A stretch of DNA of 56,056 bases from Collinsella aerofaciens (GCF_028207065.1 NZ_JAQLFP010000018.1:1-56056), one strand, 5' to 3'; counted from the stretch's first letter, positions 31,388 through 40,788 are shown. Notes: generated by a model from the letters alone, not told the origin. Translations and numbers: made by a program.

Positions 31388-33348
31388 CCGCGCGCGAGCT
31401 TGTCGAATGTCCCGTTATCGTCGGAACGGCAGGACACGTCGACCACGGAAAGTCGGCCCTTATCGAGGCGCTGACCGGCAAAAATCCCGACCGTCTGGAG
31501 GTCGAACGGCGCCGAGGCATGACCACTGAGCTCGGCTTTGGCGAGCTCGAGCTTCCCAGCGGCAAGCTTGTCGGCTTGGTCGACGTACCCGGGCATGCGC
31601 ACTATCTGCGCGCCATGGTGCAGGGCGCCACCGGCGTGGACGTTGCGTTGCTGGCGGTTTCGGCCGTTGAGGGCGTGATGCCGCAGACCCGCGAGCACGT
31701 TCGGGTTCTGGAGCTGTTGGGTGTGACGCGCATGGTCGTCGCACTCACGATGCGCGATTTGGCCGACCACGAGATTGCCGCGCTGGCGGAGCTCGATGTC
31801 GAGGCGTTTCTGGACGGGACCGTGTTTGCGGGTGCCTCTATAGTGCCGGTGTCCTCCAAGACGGGCGAGGGCCTGGACGAGCTGCTTACGACGCTCGATA
31901 ACACGGTTTGTTCGTGCTGGTCGGAGCATCTGGAGGCGACCGCTGGCTCGGGCGCCGCGCCCCGTCTTCCCATCGACCGTTGCTTTAGCATCCGCGGCAC
32001 CGGAACCGTCGTGACGGGTACGCTGCACGACGGTCCCGTTTCGGTTGGCGATGAGCTCGTTGCGCTGCCGTCGCAAACGCGCTGTCGCGTGCGCGGGGTG
32101 CAGGTTCACGGGGATACCCAGTGCGCGGTTCCCGGCCAGCGCGTCGCCCTGAACCTGGTGGGCGATGGCGTGGCGGGCCTCAAGCGCGGCGAGATGCTCG
32201 GCGTCGAGGGTCGCGTGGGCCAGACGCTGCGCTTTTTGATGCAACTGACATATGTGGGGCGCGATGGCGTGCGAGCCGGCGTTCTTGCTTCGGGTACACG
32301 CGTGCACGTTATGGCGGGCACGGCTGAGGTGCTCGGCCGCATTATGCTTTTAGACGACGAGCCGCCTATTGCGGTCGGCGAGACGCGTGTGGTGCAGGTG
32401 CGCCTGGAACGGCCGCTGCCGTTGCGCGCCGGCGATCATGCCGTCATTCTGTCGTATTCGCCGATTTCGCTGCTTGGCGGCGGACGCGTCCTGCTATCGC
32501 GCTGTCGCCGCGCGCGGGTCCTGTCGGCGGGGGAGCGCGCGTTGTATGCGGCGCTTGAGTCCGGAGATGTCGCGGACGGCGTACACGCGTGGCTGGCGCT
32601 GCAAACGCTGCCTGTTGCTGCTGCCGGTGTTGCCGCAGCGCTCGATCTTGTTACCGGCGAGGTCGAGATCGTTTTGCGTGGGCTTGTGGACCAGGCTGCC
32701 GTGTGCGAGCTTGCTGCGGGCGGTGCGGTGCTCTACGCAGATGCCTCGGCTCTCGATGCTGCAATGGATGTGCTGGCTGCGGCCTTGTCCTCCATGCACG
32801 CGGCGGCTCCCAAGGAGATCGGCTTTACGTCCGGTGCGGTCGCGCACGCGGCTTGGCCGGGCGCCGGTAACGATGTCGCGATGGCACTTATTGCCGAGGG
32901 CTCTGCACGTGGCGTGTGCGCCGTCGACGGTGCCGAGGTGTTCGACCCGCATTCCGCCGCCGCGGCGATACGCGTGGTGCGCGAGGCTGGCCAGCGTATC
33001 GTGGCCCTGCTGGATGAGGCCGGTCTTAATGCGCCGACGCTTCCCGAGGTGAGCGAACAGTTGCAGCTCGATCGCGACACCATGACGCGTGCACTGCGCG
33101 AGCTTTCGCTCAACCACTCGATCGTTAAGGTCGAGCGCGACGTTGCCTTGTCCGCCGCTGCCGAGGCCCATGCGCGTGAGGTTGTTGCGACGGCTATCGA
33201 GGCTGCTGGCGGCGCCGCCACCACGAGTGTGCTGCGCGAAGCCCTGGGCGTGTCGCGCAAACGAACCATTAGCATCTTGGAGCACCTGGATGCCGTGCGC
33301 TTTACAGTACTCGACAAGGAGTCCGGCGGTCTGAGATCGCTGCGTTAG
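31384..33348 (+). CDS. selB: selenocysteine-specific elongation factor
   Basis: GTPase that carries Sec-tRNA to UGA codons by binding the SECIS hairpin. The 654-residue protein has G1 GTAGHVDHGKSALI, the DVPGHAHY G3 motif, EF-Tu-like domains II and III, and a long C-terminal region of winged helices (roughly 410-654) that binds SECIS. In place of the usual G4 motif (N/T)KxD it reads LTMRD at residues 121-125, losing the lysine that stacks on guanine. The order selA-selB-selC with overlap and 62-base gap makes the function secure. Confidence 0.96.
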   Translation: MTARELVECPVIVGTAGHVDHGKSALIEALTGKNPDRLEVERRRGMTTELGFGELELPSGKLVGLVDVPGHAHYLRAMVQGATGVDVALLAVSAVEGVMPQTREHVRVLELLGVTRMVVALTMRDLADHEIAALAELDVEAFLDGTVFAGASIVPVSSKTGEGLDELLTTLDNTVCSCWSEHLEATAGSGAAPRLPIDRCFSIRGTGTVVTGTLHDGPVSVGDELVALPSQTRCRVRGVQVHGDTQCAVPGQRVALNLVGDGVAGLKRGEMLGVEGRVGQTLRFLMQLTYVGRDGVRAGVLASGTRVHVMAGTAEVLGRIMLLDDEPPIAVGETRVVQVRLERPLPLRAGDHAVILSYSPISLLGGGRVLLSRCRRARVLSAGERALYAALESGDVADGVHAWLALQTLPVAAAGVAAALDLVTGEVEIVLRGLVDQAAVCELAAGGAVLYADASALDAAMDVLAAALSSMHAAAPKEIGFTSGAVAHAAWPGAGNDVAMALIAEGSARGVCAVDGAEVFDPHSAAAAIRVVREAGQRIVALLDEAGLNAPTLPEVSEQLQLDRDTMTRALRELSLNHSIVKVERDVALSAAAEAHAREVVATAIEAAGGAATTSVLREALGVSRKRTISILEHLDAVRFTVLDKESGGLRSLR

Positions 33349-33410
33349 CGGTTTCCGCATCGCTCTTTTCGGTTGTGGTCTGTTGGGTTTGGTAAAATAC
33401 CGCCACGTTT

Positions 33411-33507
33411 GGGAGCGGATGGGCTCCGGTGGGCCCCGCGGTCTTCAAAACCGTTGTGAGGCGTGCAAAACGTCTTGGATGTGTTCGATTCACATCCGTT
33501 CCCGCCA
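33411..33507 (+). tRNA. selC: tRNA-Sec (anticodon TCA)
   Basis: 97 bases, with the long 8-bp acceptor stem of bacterial tRNA-Sec (GGGAGCGG with CCGTTCCC, one G-U), anticodon arm CGGTC-TTCAAAA-CCG with TCA, a long variable arm, T loop GTTCGATTC and encoded GCCA. It follows selB by 62 bases. TAAAAT near 33392 may be its own -10 box. Confidence 0.95.
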
Positions 33508-33520
33508 ACGCATCTCGCCA

Positions 33521-33559
33521 AAACCACCACAAAGGTGCCTGTCCCCTTTGTGGTGGTTT
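33521..33559. terminator. 15-bp perfect palindrome after selC
   Basis: AAACCACCACAAAGG pairs exactly with CCTTTGTGGTGGTTT around a 9-base loop that reads TGCCTGTCC. It is positioned as the selC terminator, and its CAAAGG...CCTTTG core matches the window's CAAAGGGAC repeat family. The remaining bases to 33770 show no gene. Confidence 0.6.
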
Positions 33560-33770
33560 CGAAACGTGCGGGAAACAGCTTCGAAACACGCGATTTGCTC
33601 GTCAGGCGGTCAAAAAGCTATCTACCTGCATCGTAATCAAAATGAAACATCCGCTCGTTGCCTTATTCGTAACTTTGTAGCAACAGTGCGATATTATCCA
33701 TACTCGATAAAGCTCACGGCGCATGGGGCGCCGCGAACGACACCTTTCTTTTCCATCAATTGGAGGAAGC

Positions 33771-35126
33771 ATGAGCTACACGCAGAAAGTTCTCGACGAG
33801 CTCAAGGCCCGCTATCCCGAGCAGCCTGAGTTCATCCAGGCCGCGACCGAGATCCTCGGCACCATCCAGCCGGCGCTCGACGCCCATCCCGAGTACGAGG
33901 AGGCCGCCCTACTGGAGCGCCTCGTCGAGCCCGAGCGCATCGTTATGTTCCGTGTTCCCTGGGTCGACGACCAGGGCAAGGTCCAGGTCAACCGCGGTTA
34001 CCGCGTCGAGTTCAACTCTGCCATTGGGCCCTACAAGGGCGGCCTGCGCTTTAACCCGACGGTCACCCTGGGTATGCTCAAGTTCCTGGGTCTGGAGCAG
34101 ATTCTTAAGAACAGCCTGACCACCCTTCCCATGGGCGGCGGCAAGGGCGGCTCCGACTTTGACCCCAAGGGCAAGTCCAACAACGAGATCATGCACTTCT
34201 GCCAGTCCTTCATGACCGAGCTCTACCGCCACATCGGCCCCAACACCGACGTTCCCGCCGGCGACCTGGGCGTTGGCGGCCGCGAGGTGGCCTACATGTT
34301 CGGTCAGTACAAGCGCCTGACCAACGAGTGGACCGGCGTCCTCACCGGCAAGGGCCTCTCCTTTGGCGGCTCGCTCGCCCGTACCGAGGCCACCGGCTAC
34401 GGCCTGGTCTACTTTGTGGACGAGTACCTCAAGAGCCGCGGCGACTCCTTCGAGGGCAAGAACGTTGTCGTTCACGGTTCCGGCAATGTCGCTATCTACG
34501 CCGTCCAGAAGGTTTCCCAGCTTGGCGGCAAGGTGCTGGCCTGCTCCGATACCCACGGCTGGGTCGAGGATCCCGACGGCATCGACTACTCCGTGCTCGA
34601 GCACGTCTACAACCAGAAGCGCTCCGGCCACGACAAGGGCGTCACGCTCGCCATGTACGTTGACGAGAAGCCCGGTGCCGTGTGGCACGAGGGCGACGGC
34701 CGCGGTGTGTGGCAGCTGCCCTGCGACATCGCGCTGCCCTGCGCTCGCGAGAACACGCTGCTGCTCGAGGACGCCCAGGCGCTCGTCGCCAATGGCTGCA
34801 AGGTGGTCGGCGAGGGCGCGAACATGCCCACGACCATCGAGGCCACGACCTACTTCCAGGAGAACGGCGTCGCCTTTATGCCCGGTAAGGCTGCCAACGC
34901 CGGCGGCGTGCTCGTGTCCGGCCTCGAGATGAGCCAGAACGCCGAGCACCTGTCCTGGACCTTCGAGGAGGTCGACGGCAAGCTCGAGCAGCTCATGCGC
35001 GGCATGTTCCACAACGTGGACGACACCGCCAAGGAGTATGGCCAGGAGGGCAACTTTGTCATGGGCGCCAACATCGCCGGCTTCCTGAAGGTCGCCGACG
35101 CCATGCTCGCTCAGGGCGTCTGCTAA
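33771..35126 (+). CDS. gdhA: NADP-type glutamate dehydrogenase
   Basis: Assimilates ammonia onto 2-oxoglutarate to give glutamate. The 451-residue hexameric-type enzyme has the N-terminal substrate domain with GPYKGGLRFNP, the catalytic lysine region LPMGGGKGGSDF, then VPAGDLGVGGREV, and the nucleotide fold with VVHGSGNVAIYAVQK and ACSDTHGW. Length and sequence are of the small (about 450) biosynthetic class. TTGGAGGAA precedes the ATG. It is monocistronic with a terminator 45 bases after the stop. Confidence 0.96.
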   Translation: MSYTQKVLDELKARYPEQPEFIQAATEILGTIQPALDAHPEYEEAALLERLVEPERIVMFRVPWVDDQGKVQVNRGYRVEFNSAIGPYKGGLRFNPTVTLGMLKFLGLEQILKNSLTTLPMGGGKGGSDFDPKGKSNNEIMHFCQSFMTELYRHIGPNTDVPAGDLGVGGREVAYMFGQYKRLTNEWTGVLTGKGLSFGGSLARTEATGYGLVYFVDEYLKSRGDSFEGKNVVVHGSGNVAIYAVQKVSQLGGKVLACSDTHGWVEDPDGIDYSVLEHVYNQKRSGHDKGVTLAMYVDEKPGAVWHEGDGRGVWQLPCDIALPCARENTLLLEDAQALVANGCKVVGEGANMPTTIEATTYFQENGVAFMPGKAANAGGVLVSGLEMSQNAEHLSWTFEEVDGKLEQLMRGMFHNVDDTAKEYGQEGNFVMGANIAGFLKVADAMLAQGVC

Positions 35127-35170
35127 ATTCAGCTTGACATAGCTCCGTTCAGCACCAGCTGATGAGCTTA

Positions 35171-35203
35171 AGGCTCCCGACCATATCGGCCGGGAGCCTT
35201 TTT
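35171..35203 (+). terminator. rho-independent terminator of gdhA
   Basis: Perfect 9-bp stem AGGCTCCCG / CGGGAGCCT with an 11-base loop followed by TTTTT. Confidence 0.92.
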
Positions 35204-35266
35204 CTATGATGGTGAGGGTCGTGCGCCCTCGTTTGGTACACTTAGAGATACTGGACAAGTAAAGAG

Positions 35267-36181
35267 ATGGGGGAGAACGTGCTCAAGTTCGGTTCCTACG
35301 TCCGTGTTGGAAACGCGGCCGAAGCCTATGAGCTCTTGCAGAAGAACCGCAACAACAAGATTGTGGGCGGCGGCATCTGGATGCGCCTGGGTTCGCGTCG
35401 CGTGGCGACGGCGATTGATCTTTCGGCCTGCGGACTCGATCAGATTGAGGAGACCGAGACCGAGTTTCGCATCGGTGCCATGTGCGCCCTGCGCCAGCTC
35501 GAGCGCCATGCCGAGCTCAACGCGCTTGTCAACAATGTCTTTGAGTTCGCCGTCCACGACATCGTGGGCGTGCAGCTGCGCAATACCGCCACGGTGGGCG
35601 GCAGCATCTACGGCCGCTTTGGCTTCTCGGACGTTCTCTCGGCGTTCCTGGCGCTCGATTCCTATGTTGAGCTGACGGGCGCCGGTCGCGTGCCGCTCGC
35701 GGAGTTCGTGGACATGGGCTACGTACGTGACGTGATCGAGCATGTCGTGGTCGTCAAGCACGATTACCGCGCGAGCTATGAGGCCGTGCGCAAGGCCGCG
35801 ACCGACTTCCCCTCCTTAAACGTCACCGCCGCCTGGTGGGACAACAGCTGGCACGTCACCGTGGGCGCCCGCCCGCTGCGCGCTACCTTGCTGCAGGGCG
35901 AGGCATGTGGCCTTTCCAGCGAGCAGCCTTCCGAGGACGAGCTTCGCGCCCTTGCTGCATCCGTGCGTGCCCTGAGCTACGGAACCAACCTGTGGGGCTC
36001 GGTCGAGTACCGCCGTCGCATCTCGGCACCGCTCGCCGTCCAGGCCGTGCGTCGTGCCGCCGGCATCGAGCTTTCTGCCGCGCTTGCCCGCGAGCTCGAG
36101 ACCGTGCAGATTCCTAAGTTTGCCACGGACGAGTATTCCTGCCGCCGCGTGCCCGGCGTCGATTCTAGCGAGGTGCGCTAA
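35267..36181 (+). CDS. molybdenum hydroxylase FAD subunit (XdhB/CoxM family)
   Basis: FAD-binding subunit of a xanthine-dehydrogenase-type enzyme, passing electrons from the iron-sulfur clusters to an acceptor. The 304-residue protein has the PCMH-type FAD fold: KIVGGGIWMRLG near residue 30 in place of AGGTDL, then VGVQLRNTATVGGSIYGRFGFSDVL (the TVGGS isoalloxazine contact), and a C-terminal CO-dehydrogenase-flavoprotein-like domain. Its stop overlaps the start of the catalytic subunit (TAATG). The start may instead be GTG 35279, which has GGGGGAG just upstream. Confidence 0.87.
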   Translation: MGENVLKFGSYVRVGNAAEAYELLQKNRNNKIVGGGIWMRLGSRRVATAIDLSACGLDQIEETETEFRIGAMCALRQLERHAELNALVNNVFEFAVHDIVGVQLRNTATVGGSIYGRFGFSDVLSAFLALDSYVELTGAGRVPLAEFVDMGYVRDVIEHVVVVKHDYRASYEAVRKAATDFPSLNVTAAWWDNSWHVTVGARPLRATLLQGEACGLSSEQPSEDELRALAASVRALSYGTNLWGSVEYRRRISAPLAVQAVRRAAGIELSAALARELETVQIPKFATDEYSCRRVPGVDSSEVR

Positions 36182-39012
36182 TGGCTGCCAAACTCATCGA
36201 TCTTTCCTTTACGCTCAACGGCCGCAAGGTCAAGGTTCAGATTGCCCCCGACACTATGCTCTTTGCGCTGCTGCGCGAGCAGGGCTGTGCGTCGGTGCGC
36301 TGCGCCTGCGAGACCACCAACTGCGGCCTGTGCACGGTGTGGCTCGACGGCGACCCGGTGCTGAGCTGCTCGGTTCCCGCCGCCCGCGTTGAGGGTCACA
36401 CCATCACCACGCTCGAGGGTCTCAAGGCCGAGTCCGAGGCGCTTGCCCGCGCGATGGCTGCCGAAGGCGCCGAGCAGTGCGGTTTTTGCGCCCCCGGCCT
36501 TATCATGAACGTGCTGGCGCTTGCCCGCGCCGCCAAGGAGGACCCGAGCCTCGTCGCCACGCGCGAGGAGCTGTCGCGCCAGCTCGCCGGCAACCTCTGC
36601 CGTTGCAGCGGCTACGAGAGCCAGCTGCGCGCCATTGTCCGCTTCCTCAACGAGTCCGGCGTGCAGGTGGGCTTTGAGATGCCCGAGCTGCCGGTCAACG
36701 ACACCAGCTGCGACGGTGTCTCGTACAAGCAGATCACCCATAAGCAGCCCAAGAAGGACTCGAAGGCGCTGCTCGAGGGCCGTCCCGTCTACACGGGCGA
36801 TATGGTGCCCGCCGGCGCCCTGATCGTCAAACTCAAGCGCAGCCCCTATGCCCGCGCCAAGATCCGCTCCATCGATACTTCGCGCGCCCTGAAGGTGCCC
36901 GGCGTCGTGGGCGTTTACACTTACGAGGACGTGCCCAAGCGCCGCTTTACCATCGCCGGTCAGAGCTATCCGCAGCCGAGTCCCTACGACCGTCTGATCC
37001 TCGAGAACCTCGTGCGCTACCAAAACGAGGAGGTGGCGATCGTCGCCGCCGAGACCGAGGAGGCCGCAGACAAGGCGCTCAAGCTCATCAAGGTCGACTA
37101 CGAGGTGCTCGAGCCCCTGCTCGACTTTACCCAGGCGCTCGATAACGACATCGTGGTCCACCCCGAGGGCGACGTGACCTTTATGTTCCCGCAGGGCGGC
37201 GATGTCCCGCGCAACCTGGTGTGCAGCGGTACCAGCGATTTTGGCGACCTTGACGAGGCCTTCGCCCAGAGCGACATCGTCTTTGAGCGCACCTACACCA
37301 GCCAGGCCACGCAGACCGCGCCCATGGAGACCTTCCGTGCCTTCGCGACGACTGACGCATTCGGACGCATCTCGGTGACCACCTCTACGCAGGTGCCCTT
37401 CCACGTGCGCCGCATGGTCGCGCAGTCGCTCGACATTCCGCAGTCGCAGGTGCAGGTCATTAAGCCGCGCATCGGCGGTGGCTTTGGCTCCAAGCAGACG
37501 GGCTGCTGCGAGATCTTCGTTGCGTTTGTGACGCAGCAGACCGGCCGTCCGAGCTACTGCTGCTACACCCGTGAGGAGACCATCACTGCGGGCAACTCGC
37601 GCCACCAGATGCAGATGACCGTTAAGCTGGGCGCCATGAACGACGGCACCATCACGGCCATCGACCTGCACACGCTGTCCAACGCCGGCGCCTATGGCGA
37701 GCACGCCACCACGACGATCGGCCTTTCGGGCCACAAGAGCCTGCCCATCTACAACCACGTGAAGGCGAGCCGCTTTAGCTGGGACGCCGTCTACACCAAT
37801 ACCAACCGTGGCGGTGCGTATCGTGGCTACGGTGCCACCCAGGGCCAGTTTGCCGTGGAGAGCGCCGTCAACGAGCTCGCCGACATGCTGCACATGGACC
37901 CCGCCGACCTGCGCCTTAAGAACATCGTGCGCGAGGGCGAGACCATGCCGCAGTACTACAACGAGAAGCTCAACGCCTGCGCACTCGACCGCTGCCTGCT
38001 GCGCGCGATGGACATTATCGGCTGGCGCGACAAGCCGCTGGCCGTCGACCTGGGCGACCGTGTGCGCGCCCTGGGTTGTGCGCTCACCATGCAGGGCTCG
38101 GGCATTTCCAATGTCGACATCGCCGGCATCGACATGCGCCTGGAAGAGGACGGCTTCATTACCATCGGCACCGGCGCCACCGATAACGGCATGGGCGTCG
38201 ACACGATCTTGGCGCAGATTGCCGCCGAGGAGCTGGGCGTGGAGAGCTCGCTGATCGTGGTGCGCGGCGTGGACACCGACGTGTCGCCGTTCGACGCCGG
38301 CTCGTACGCGAGCTCCGGTACCTACGTGACGGGCCTTGCCGCCAAGAACGCCGCGACCGAGCTGCGCGAGAAGATTTGCGCCAAGGCCGCTCAGATGTGG
38401 GACGTTGACGCCGCCGACGTGGTCTTCGACGGCCAGTACGTGCGCCTGTCCGACGAGCGTGCCGCTCGTGAGCAGAACCGCTACCTCACACTGCGCGACT
38501 TTGCCAACCTGTGCGTCAAGAACATCGCTGGCGGCGACGCACTGACCTCGCATGCTTCTGCCTGCCTGCCCGTTTCTCCTCCGCCGTTTATGGCCGGCAT
38601 TGCCGAGGTCGAGGTCGACAAGGCCACCGGCAAGGTGACTGTTGTGGACTACGCGGCGGCCGTCGACTGCGGCACCGTGATCAACGAGGCACTCGCGCGC
38701 GTCCAGGCCGAGGGCGGCATTGCCCAGGGTATCGGCCACGTGCTCTACGAGATCGTCGAGCACGACGACCGCGGCCGCCTGCGCACCGGCAACTTTATGA
38801 GCTACAAGCTGCCCACGCGCCTGGATATCGGCAGCATTCGCGTGGCCTTTGAGCCGAGCTACGAGCCGACGGGTCCGTTTGGCGCCAAGTCGATCGGCGA
38901 GGTCGTCATCAACACGCCGCTCGCCGCCGTTGCCTCGGCCGTGGCGCACGCGACCGGCCATCAGGTCCGCTCGCTGCCGATCACGCCCGAGAAGGCCCTG
39001 CTGGGGGAGTAG
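36181..39012 (+). CDS. molybdenum hydroxylase: fused [2Fe-2S] + molybdopterin subunit (xanthine dehydrogenase family)
   Basis: Catalytic subunit hydroxylating a purine or other N-heterocycle. Residues 1-85 are a plant-type ferredoxin domain (CASVRCACETTNCGLCTV). Residues 86-165 are the second [2Fe-2S] domain (QCGFCAPGLIMN...NLCRCSGYESQ). Residues 190-943 are the Mo domain with GGGFGSKQTG, GGAYRGYGATQGQF, and the catalytic Glu in GAKSIGEVVINTPLA. Iron-sulfur and Mo parts are fused while FAD is separate. With modABC, moeA-mogA and selenium-carrier genes nearby, a labile-selenium (cyanolysable) hydroxylase is possible but cannot be read from sequence. Confidence 0.9.
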   Translation: MAAKLIDLSFTLNGRKVKVQIAPDTMLFALLREQGCASVRCACETTNCGLCTVWLDGDPVLSCSVPAARVEGHTITTLEGLKAESEALARAMAAEGAEQCGFCAPGLIMNVLALARAAKEDPSLVATREELSRQLAGNLCRCSGYESQLRAIVRFLNESGVQVGFEMPELPVNDTSCDGVSYKQITHKQPKKDSKALLEGRPVYTGDMVPAGALIVKLKRSPYARAKIRSIDTSRALKVPGVVGVYTYEDVPKRRFTIAGQSYPQPSPYDRLILENLVRYQNEEVAIVAAETEEAADKALKLIKVDYEVLEPLLDFTQALDNDIVVHPEGDVTFMFPQGGDVPRNLVCSGTSDFGDLDEAFAQSDIVFERTYTSQATQTAPMETFRAFATTDAFGRISVTTSTQVPFHVRRMVAQSLDIPQSQVQVIKPRIGGGFGSKQTGCCEIFVAFVTQQTGRPSYCCYTREETITAGNSRHQMQMTVKLGAMNDGTITAIDLHTLSNAGAYGEHATTTIGLSGHKSLPIYNHVKASRFSWDAVYTNTNRGGAYRGYGATQGQFAVESAVNELADMLHMDPADLRLKNIVREGETMPQYYNEKLNACALDRCLLRAMDIIGWRDKPLAVDLGDRVRALGCALTMQGSGISNVDIAGIDMRLEEDGFITIGTGATDNGMGVDTILAQIAAEELGVESSLIVVRGVDTDVSPFDAGSYASSGTYVTGLAAKNAATELREKICAKAAQMWDVDAADVVFDGQYVRLSDERAAREQNRYLTLRDFANLCVKNIAGGDALTSHASACLPVSPPPFMAGIAEVEVDKATGKVTVVDYAAAVDCGTVINEALARVQAEGGIAQGIGHVLYEIVEHDDRGRLRTGNFMSYKLPTRLDIGSIRVAFEPSYEPTGPFGAKSIGEVVINTPLAAVASAVAHATGHQVRSLPITPEKALLGE

Positions 39013-39036
39013 CGGGTCGGCGAACAAGTCGTAATT

Positions 39037-39068
39037 GGCGGGGCGGGGCAACTCGTCCCGCCTTTTGC
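39037..39068 (+). terminator. terminator of the molybdenum hydroxylase genes
   Basis: GGCGGG pairs with CCCGCC (extended imperfectly) followed by TTTTG, 25 bases after the stop. Confidence 0.65.
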
Positions 39069-39152
39069 ACTCGTGGTGAGGTCGTGAGCCTGTAAAACGT
39101 GTGCGTGCGCTTGCCGTTCGTATCTGCTATCATTCCTAGTCTGTGCGCTCAT

Positions 39153-39236
39153 GCGGGCGTGGCGGAATTGGTAGACGCGCCAGATTTAGGTTCTGGTGGG
39201 ATTCCCGTGAAGGTTCGAGTCCTTTCGCCCGCACCA
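39153..39236 (+). tRNA. tRNA-Leu (anticodon TAG)
   Basis: 84-base class II tRNA with a long variable arm. Acceptor GCGGGCG pairs with CGCCCGC, the anticodon arm is CCAGA-TTTAGGT-TCTGG with TAG, and GCACCA is encoded at the end. Confidence 0.96.
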
Positions 39237-39327
39237 ACGCATCTGCGTCGGCTTCGGCCGTCGCGACTCTTTGTTGCATAAAGGTACCAGCACCTCAGAT
39301 AAGCTGGGCAGTATGAGGAGGAACGTG

Positions 39328-40626
39328 TTGAACATCACCGCTTCTGACGTCAAGGACGCCAAGCTCACCGCTACGGTCACCATACCGGCCGCCGACGTCG
39401 ACGCCGCGATCAAGAAGGCCTACAAGGACACCGCCAAGAAGTACCGCTTCCCGGGCTTCCGTGCCGGTAAGGCTCCCCGTCCGGTCATCGACTCTGCTCT
39501 TGGCGCCGAGGCTACCCTCGCTCAGGCCACCAACGACCTGATCGCCGCCAACGAGCCCGCCGTCCTCAACGAGCTGGACATCGTCCCCACCAAGAACGGT
39601 GACTACAAGGAGCTCGACCTCGCCAAGGATCACGAGGACTACACCTACACCGTCGAGTTCTCCCTGCGTCCCGCCGCTGAGCTCTCCTCCTTCGACGCTG
39701 TCGAGATCGAGATGCCCCCTGCGGAGGTCACCGAGTCCGAGATCAACAACCAGGTCGAGATGCTCCTCAACTACCGTGCCACCTTCGAGGACGTCGAGGG
39801 TCGCGCCGTCGAGGCTGACGACTATGTGACCGTCGACCTCAAGGCCGTCGAGAACGCCGACAACTTTGCCGCCGAGGGCCGCATGCTCATCGCCGGTAGC
39901 GACAGCAACCCCAAGGAGTTCAACGAGGCCCTGATCGGCGCCAACGTTGACGACGTCAAGTCCGTCACCTGGACCGACGAGGCCGAGGAGGGCGAGGAGG
40001 CCGAGACCCACACCGTCGAGGTCACCGTCAAGGGCATCAAGGTCCGCAACACCCCCGAGCTCACCGACGAGCTCGTCAAGTCCGACTTTGGCTTCGACAG
40101 CATCGACGCTATGCGCGACGCCATCAAGATCGAGATCGAGCAGGACAAGGCTTCCCGCCTCCCGGCCGAGAAGGAGAACCGTTGCGTCTCCGCTCTCGCC
40201 GAGCGCCTGCAGCTCGACGAGATGGATGCCGACTACGAGCAGTCCGTCTTTGAGGAGCTTGGCCAGAACTTCCTGTCCAACCTCGCTGCCCGCGGCATGA
40301 CGCTGGACACCTGGCTGCCCGCTTCCGGCCTGACCATGGAGCAGTTCATCGGCGACCTGCACAAGCAGGCCAACGACGTTGCCCGTGAGTCCCTGGCGCT
40401 CGACGCTCTCGCCCGTGAGCTCAAGATTGAGGTCACCGAGGACGACATCAACGCCGAGTTCGAGAAGGCCGGCGTCAAGGACGTCGAGGCTTCCAAGGCT
40501 GAGTTCATCGCCGATGGCCGCATGCCTGCCGTCCGCGAGTCCATCCGTCGCTCCAAGGCCGTCGATCACCTGGTCGAGAACGCCAAGGTGACCGAGGTCG
40601 ACGAGACCGCCAAGGACGCCGAGTAA
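39328..40626 (+). CDS. tig: trigger factor
   Basis: Ribosome-bound chaperone and peptidyl-prolyl isomerase acting on nascent chains. The 432-residue protein has the N-terminal ribosome-binding domain with the signature KYRFPGFRAGKAPR (docking to L23), an FKBP-type PPIase domain (about residues 145-235) and the C-terminal helical arms. The start is uncertain: TTG 39328 is six bases after AGGAGG and gives MNITASDV, the family-like N terminus; GTG 39325 is next best. It heads the familiar tig-clpP-clpX order. Confidence 0.94.
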   Translation: MNITASDVKDAKLTATVTIPAADVDAAIKKAYKDTAKKYRFPGFRAGKAPRPVIDSALGAEATLAQATNDLIAANEPAVLNELDIVPTKNGDYKELDLAKDHEDYTYTVEFSLRPAAELSSFDAVEIEMPPAEVTESEINNQVEMLLNYRATFEDVEGRAVEADDYVTVDLKAVENADNFAAEGRMLIAGSDSNPKEFNEALIGANVDDVKSVTWTDEAEEGEEAETHTVEVTVKGIKVRNTPELTDELVKSDFGFDSIDAMRDAIKIEIEQDKASRLPAEKENRCVSALAERLQLDEMDADYEQSVFEELGQNFLSNLAARGMTLDTWLPASGLTMEQFIGDLHKQANDVARESLALDALARELKIEVTEDDINAEFEKAGVKDVEASKAEFIADGRMPAVRESIRRSKAVDHLVENAKVTEVDETAKDAE

Positions 40627-40704
40627 TTCTCGCCACCTTGCTCGCGAGCGCATGCATGTGCCCGTGATGGGGTAAAGTTATACACCGGTTATCCGGTTGC
40701 TTCG

Positions 40705-40742
40705 TACGGTGCCAGCCAATGCATAGCATGCGGGCACCGTAC
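40705..40742 (+). other. hairpin between tig and clpP
   Basis: An 11-bp stem CGTACGGTGCC / GGCACCGTACG with a loop of about 17 bases, followed by TTTAT. It may end the tig transcript weakly or lie in the clpPX leader, 46 bases before the clpP start. Confidence 0.5.
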
Positions 40743-40788
40743 GTTTATCTAGAACCACTATTGGTCCGTAAGAGAAATGGAGATGCGT

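Noticed and set aside
36178..39051. 957-codon open frame on the minus strand
   Set aside because: It lies opposite the molybdenum hydroxylase gene, which has unmistakable motifs. Long antisense frames are expected in GC-rich genes, and the translation shows only repetitive Val/Leu/Gly/His-rich sequence. The same applies to long minus-strand frames at 3147-4451, 16672-18672, 39295-40653 and 42939-44459.
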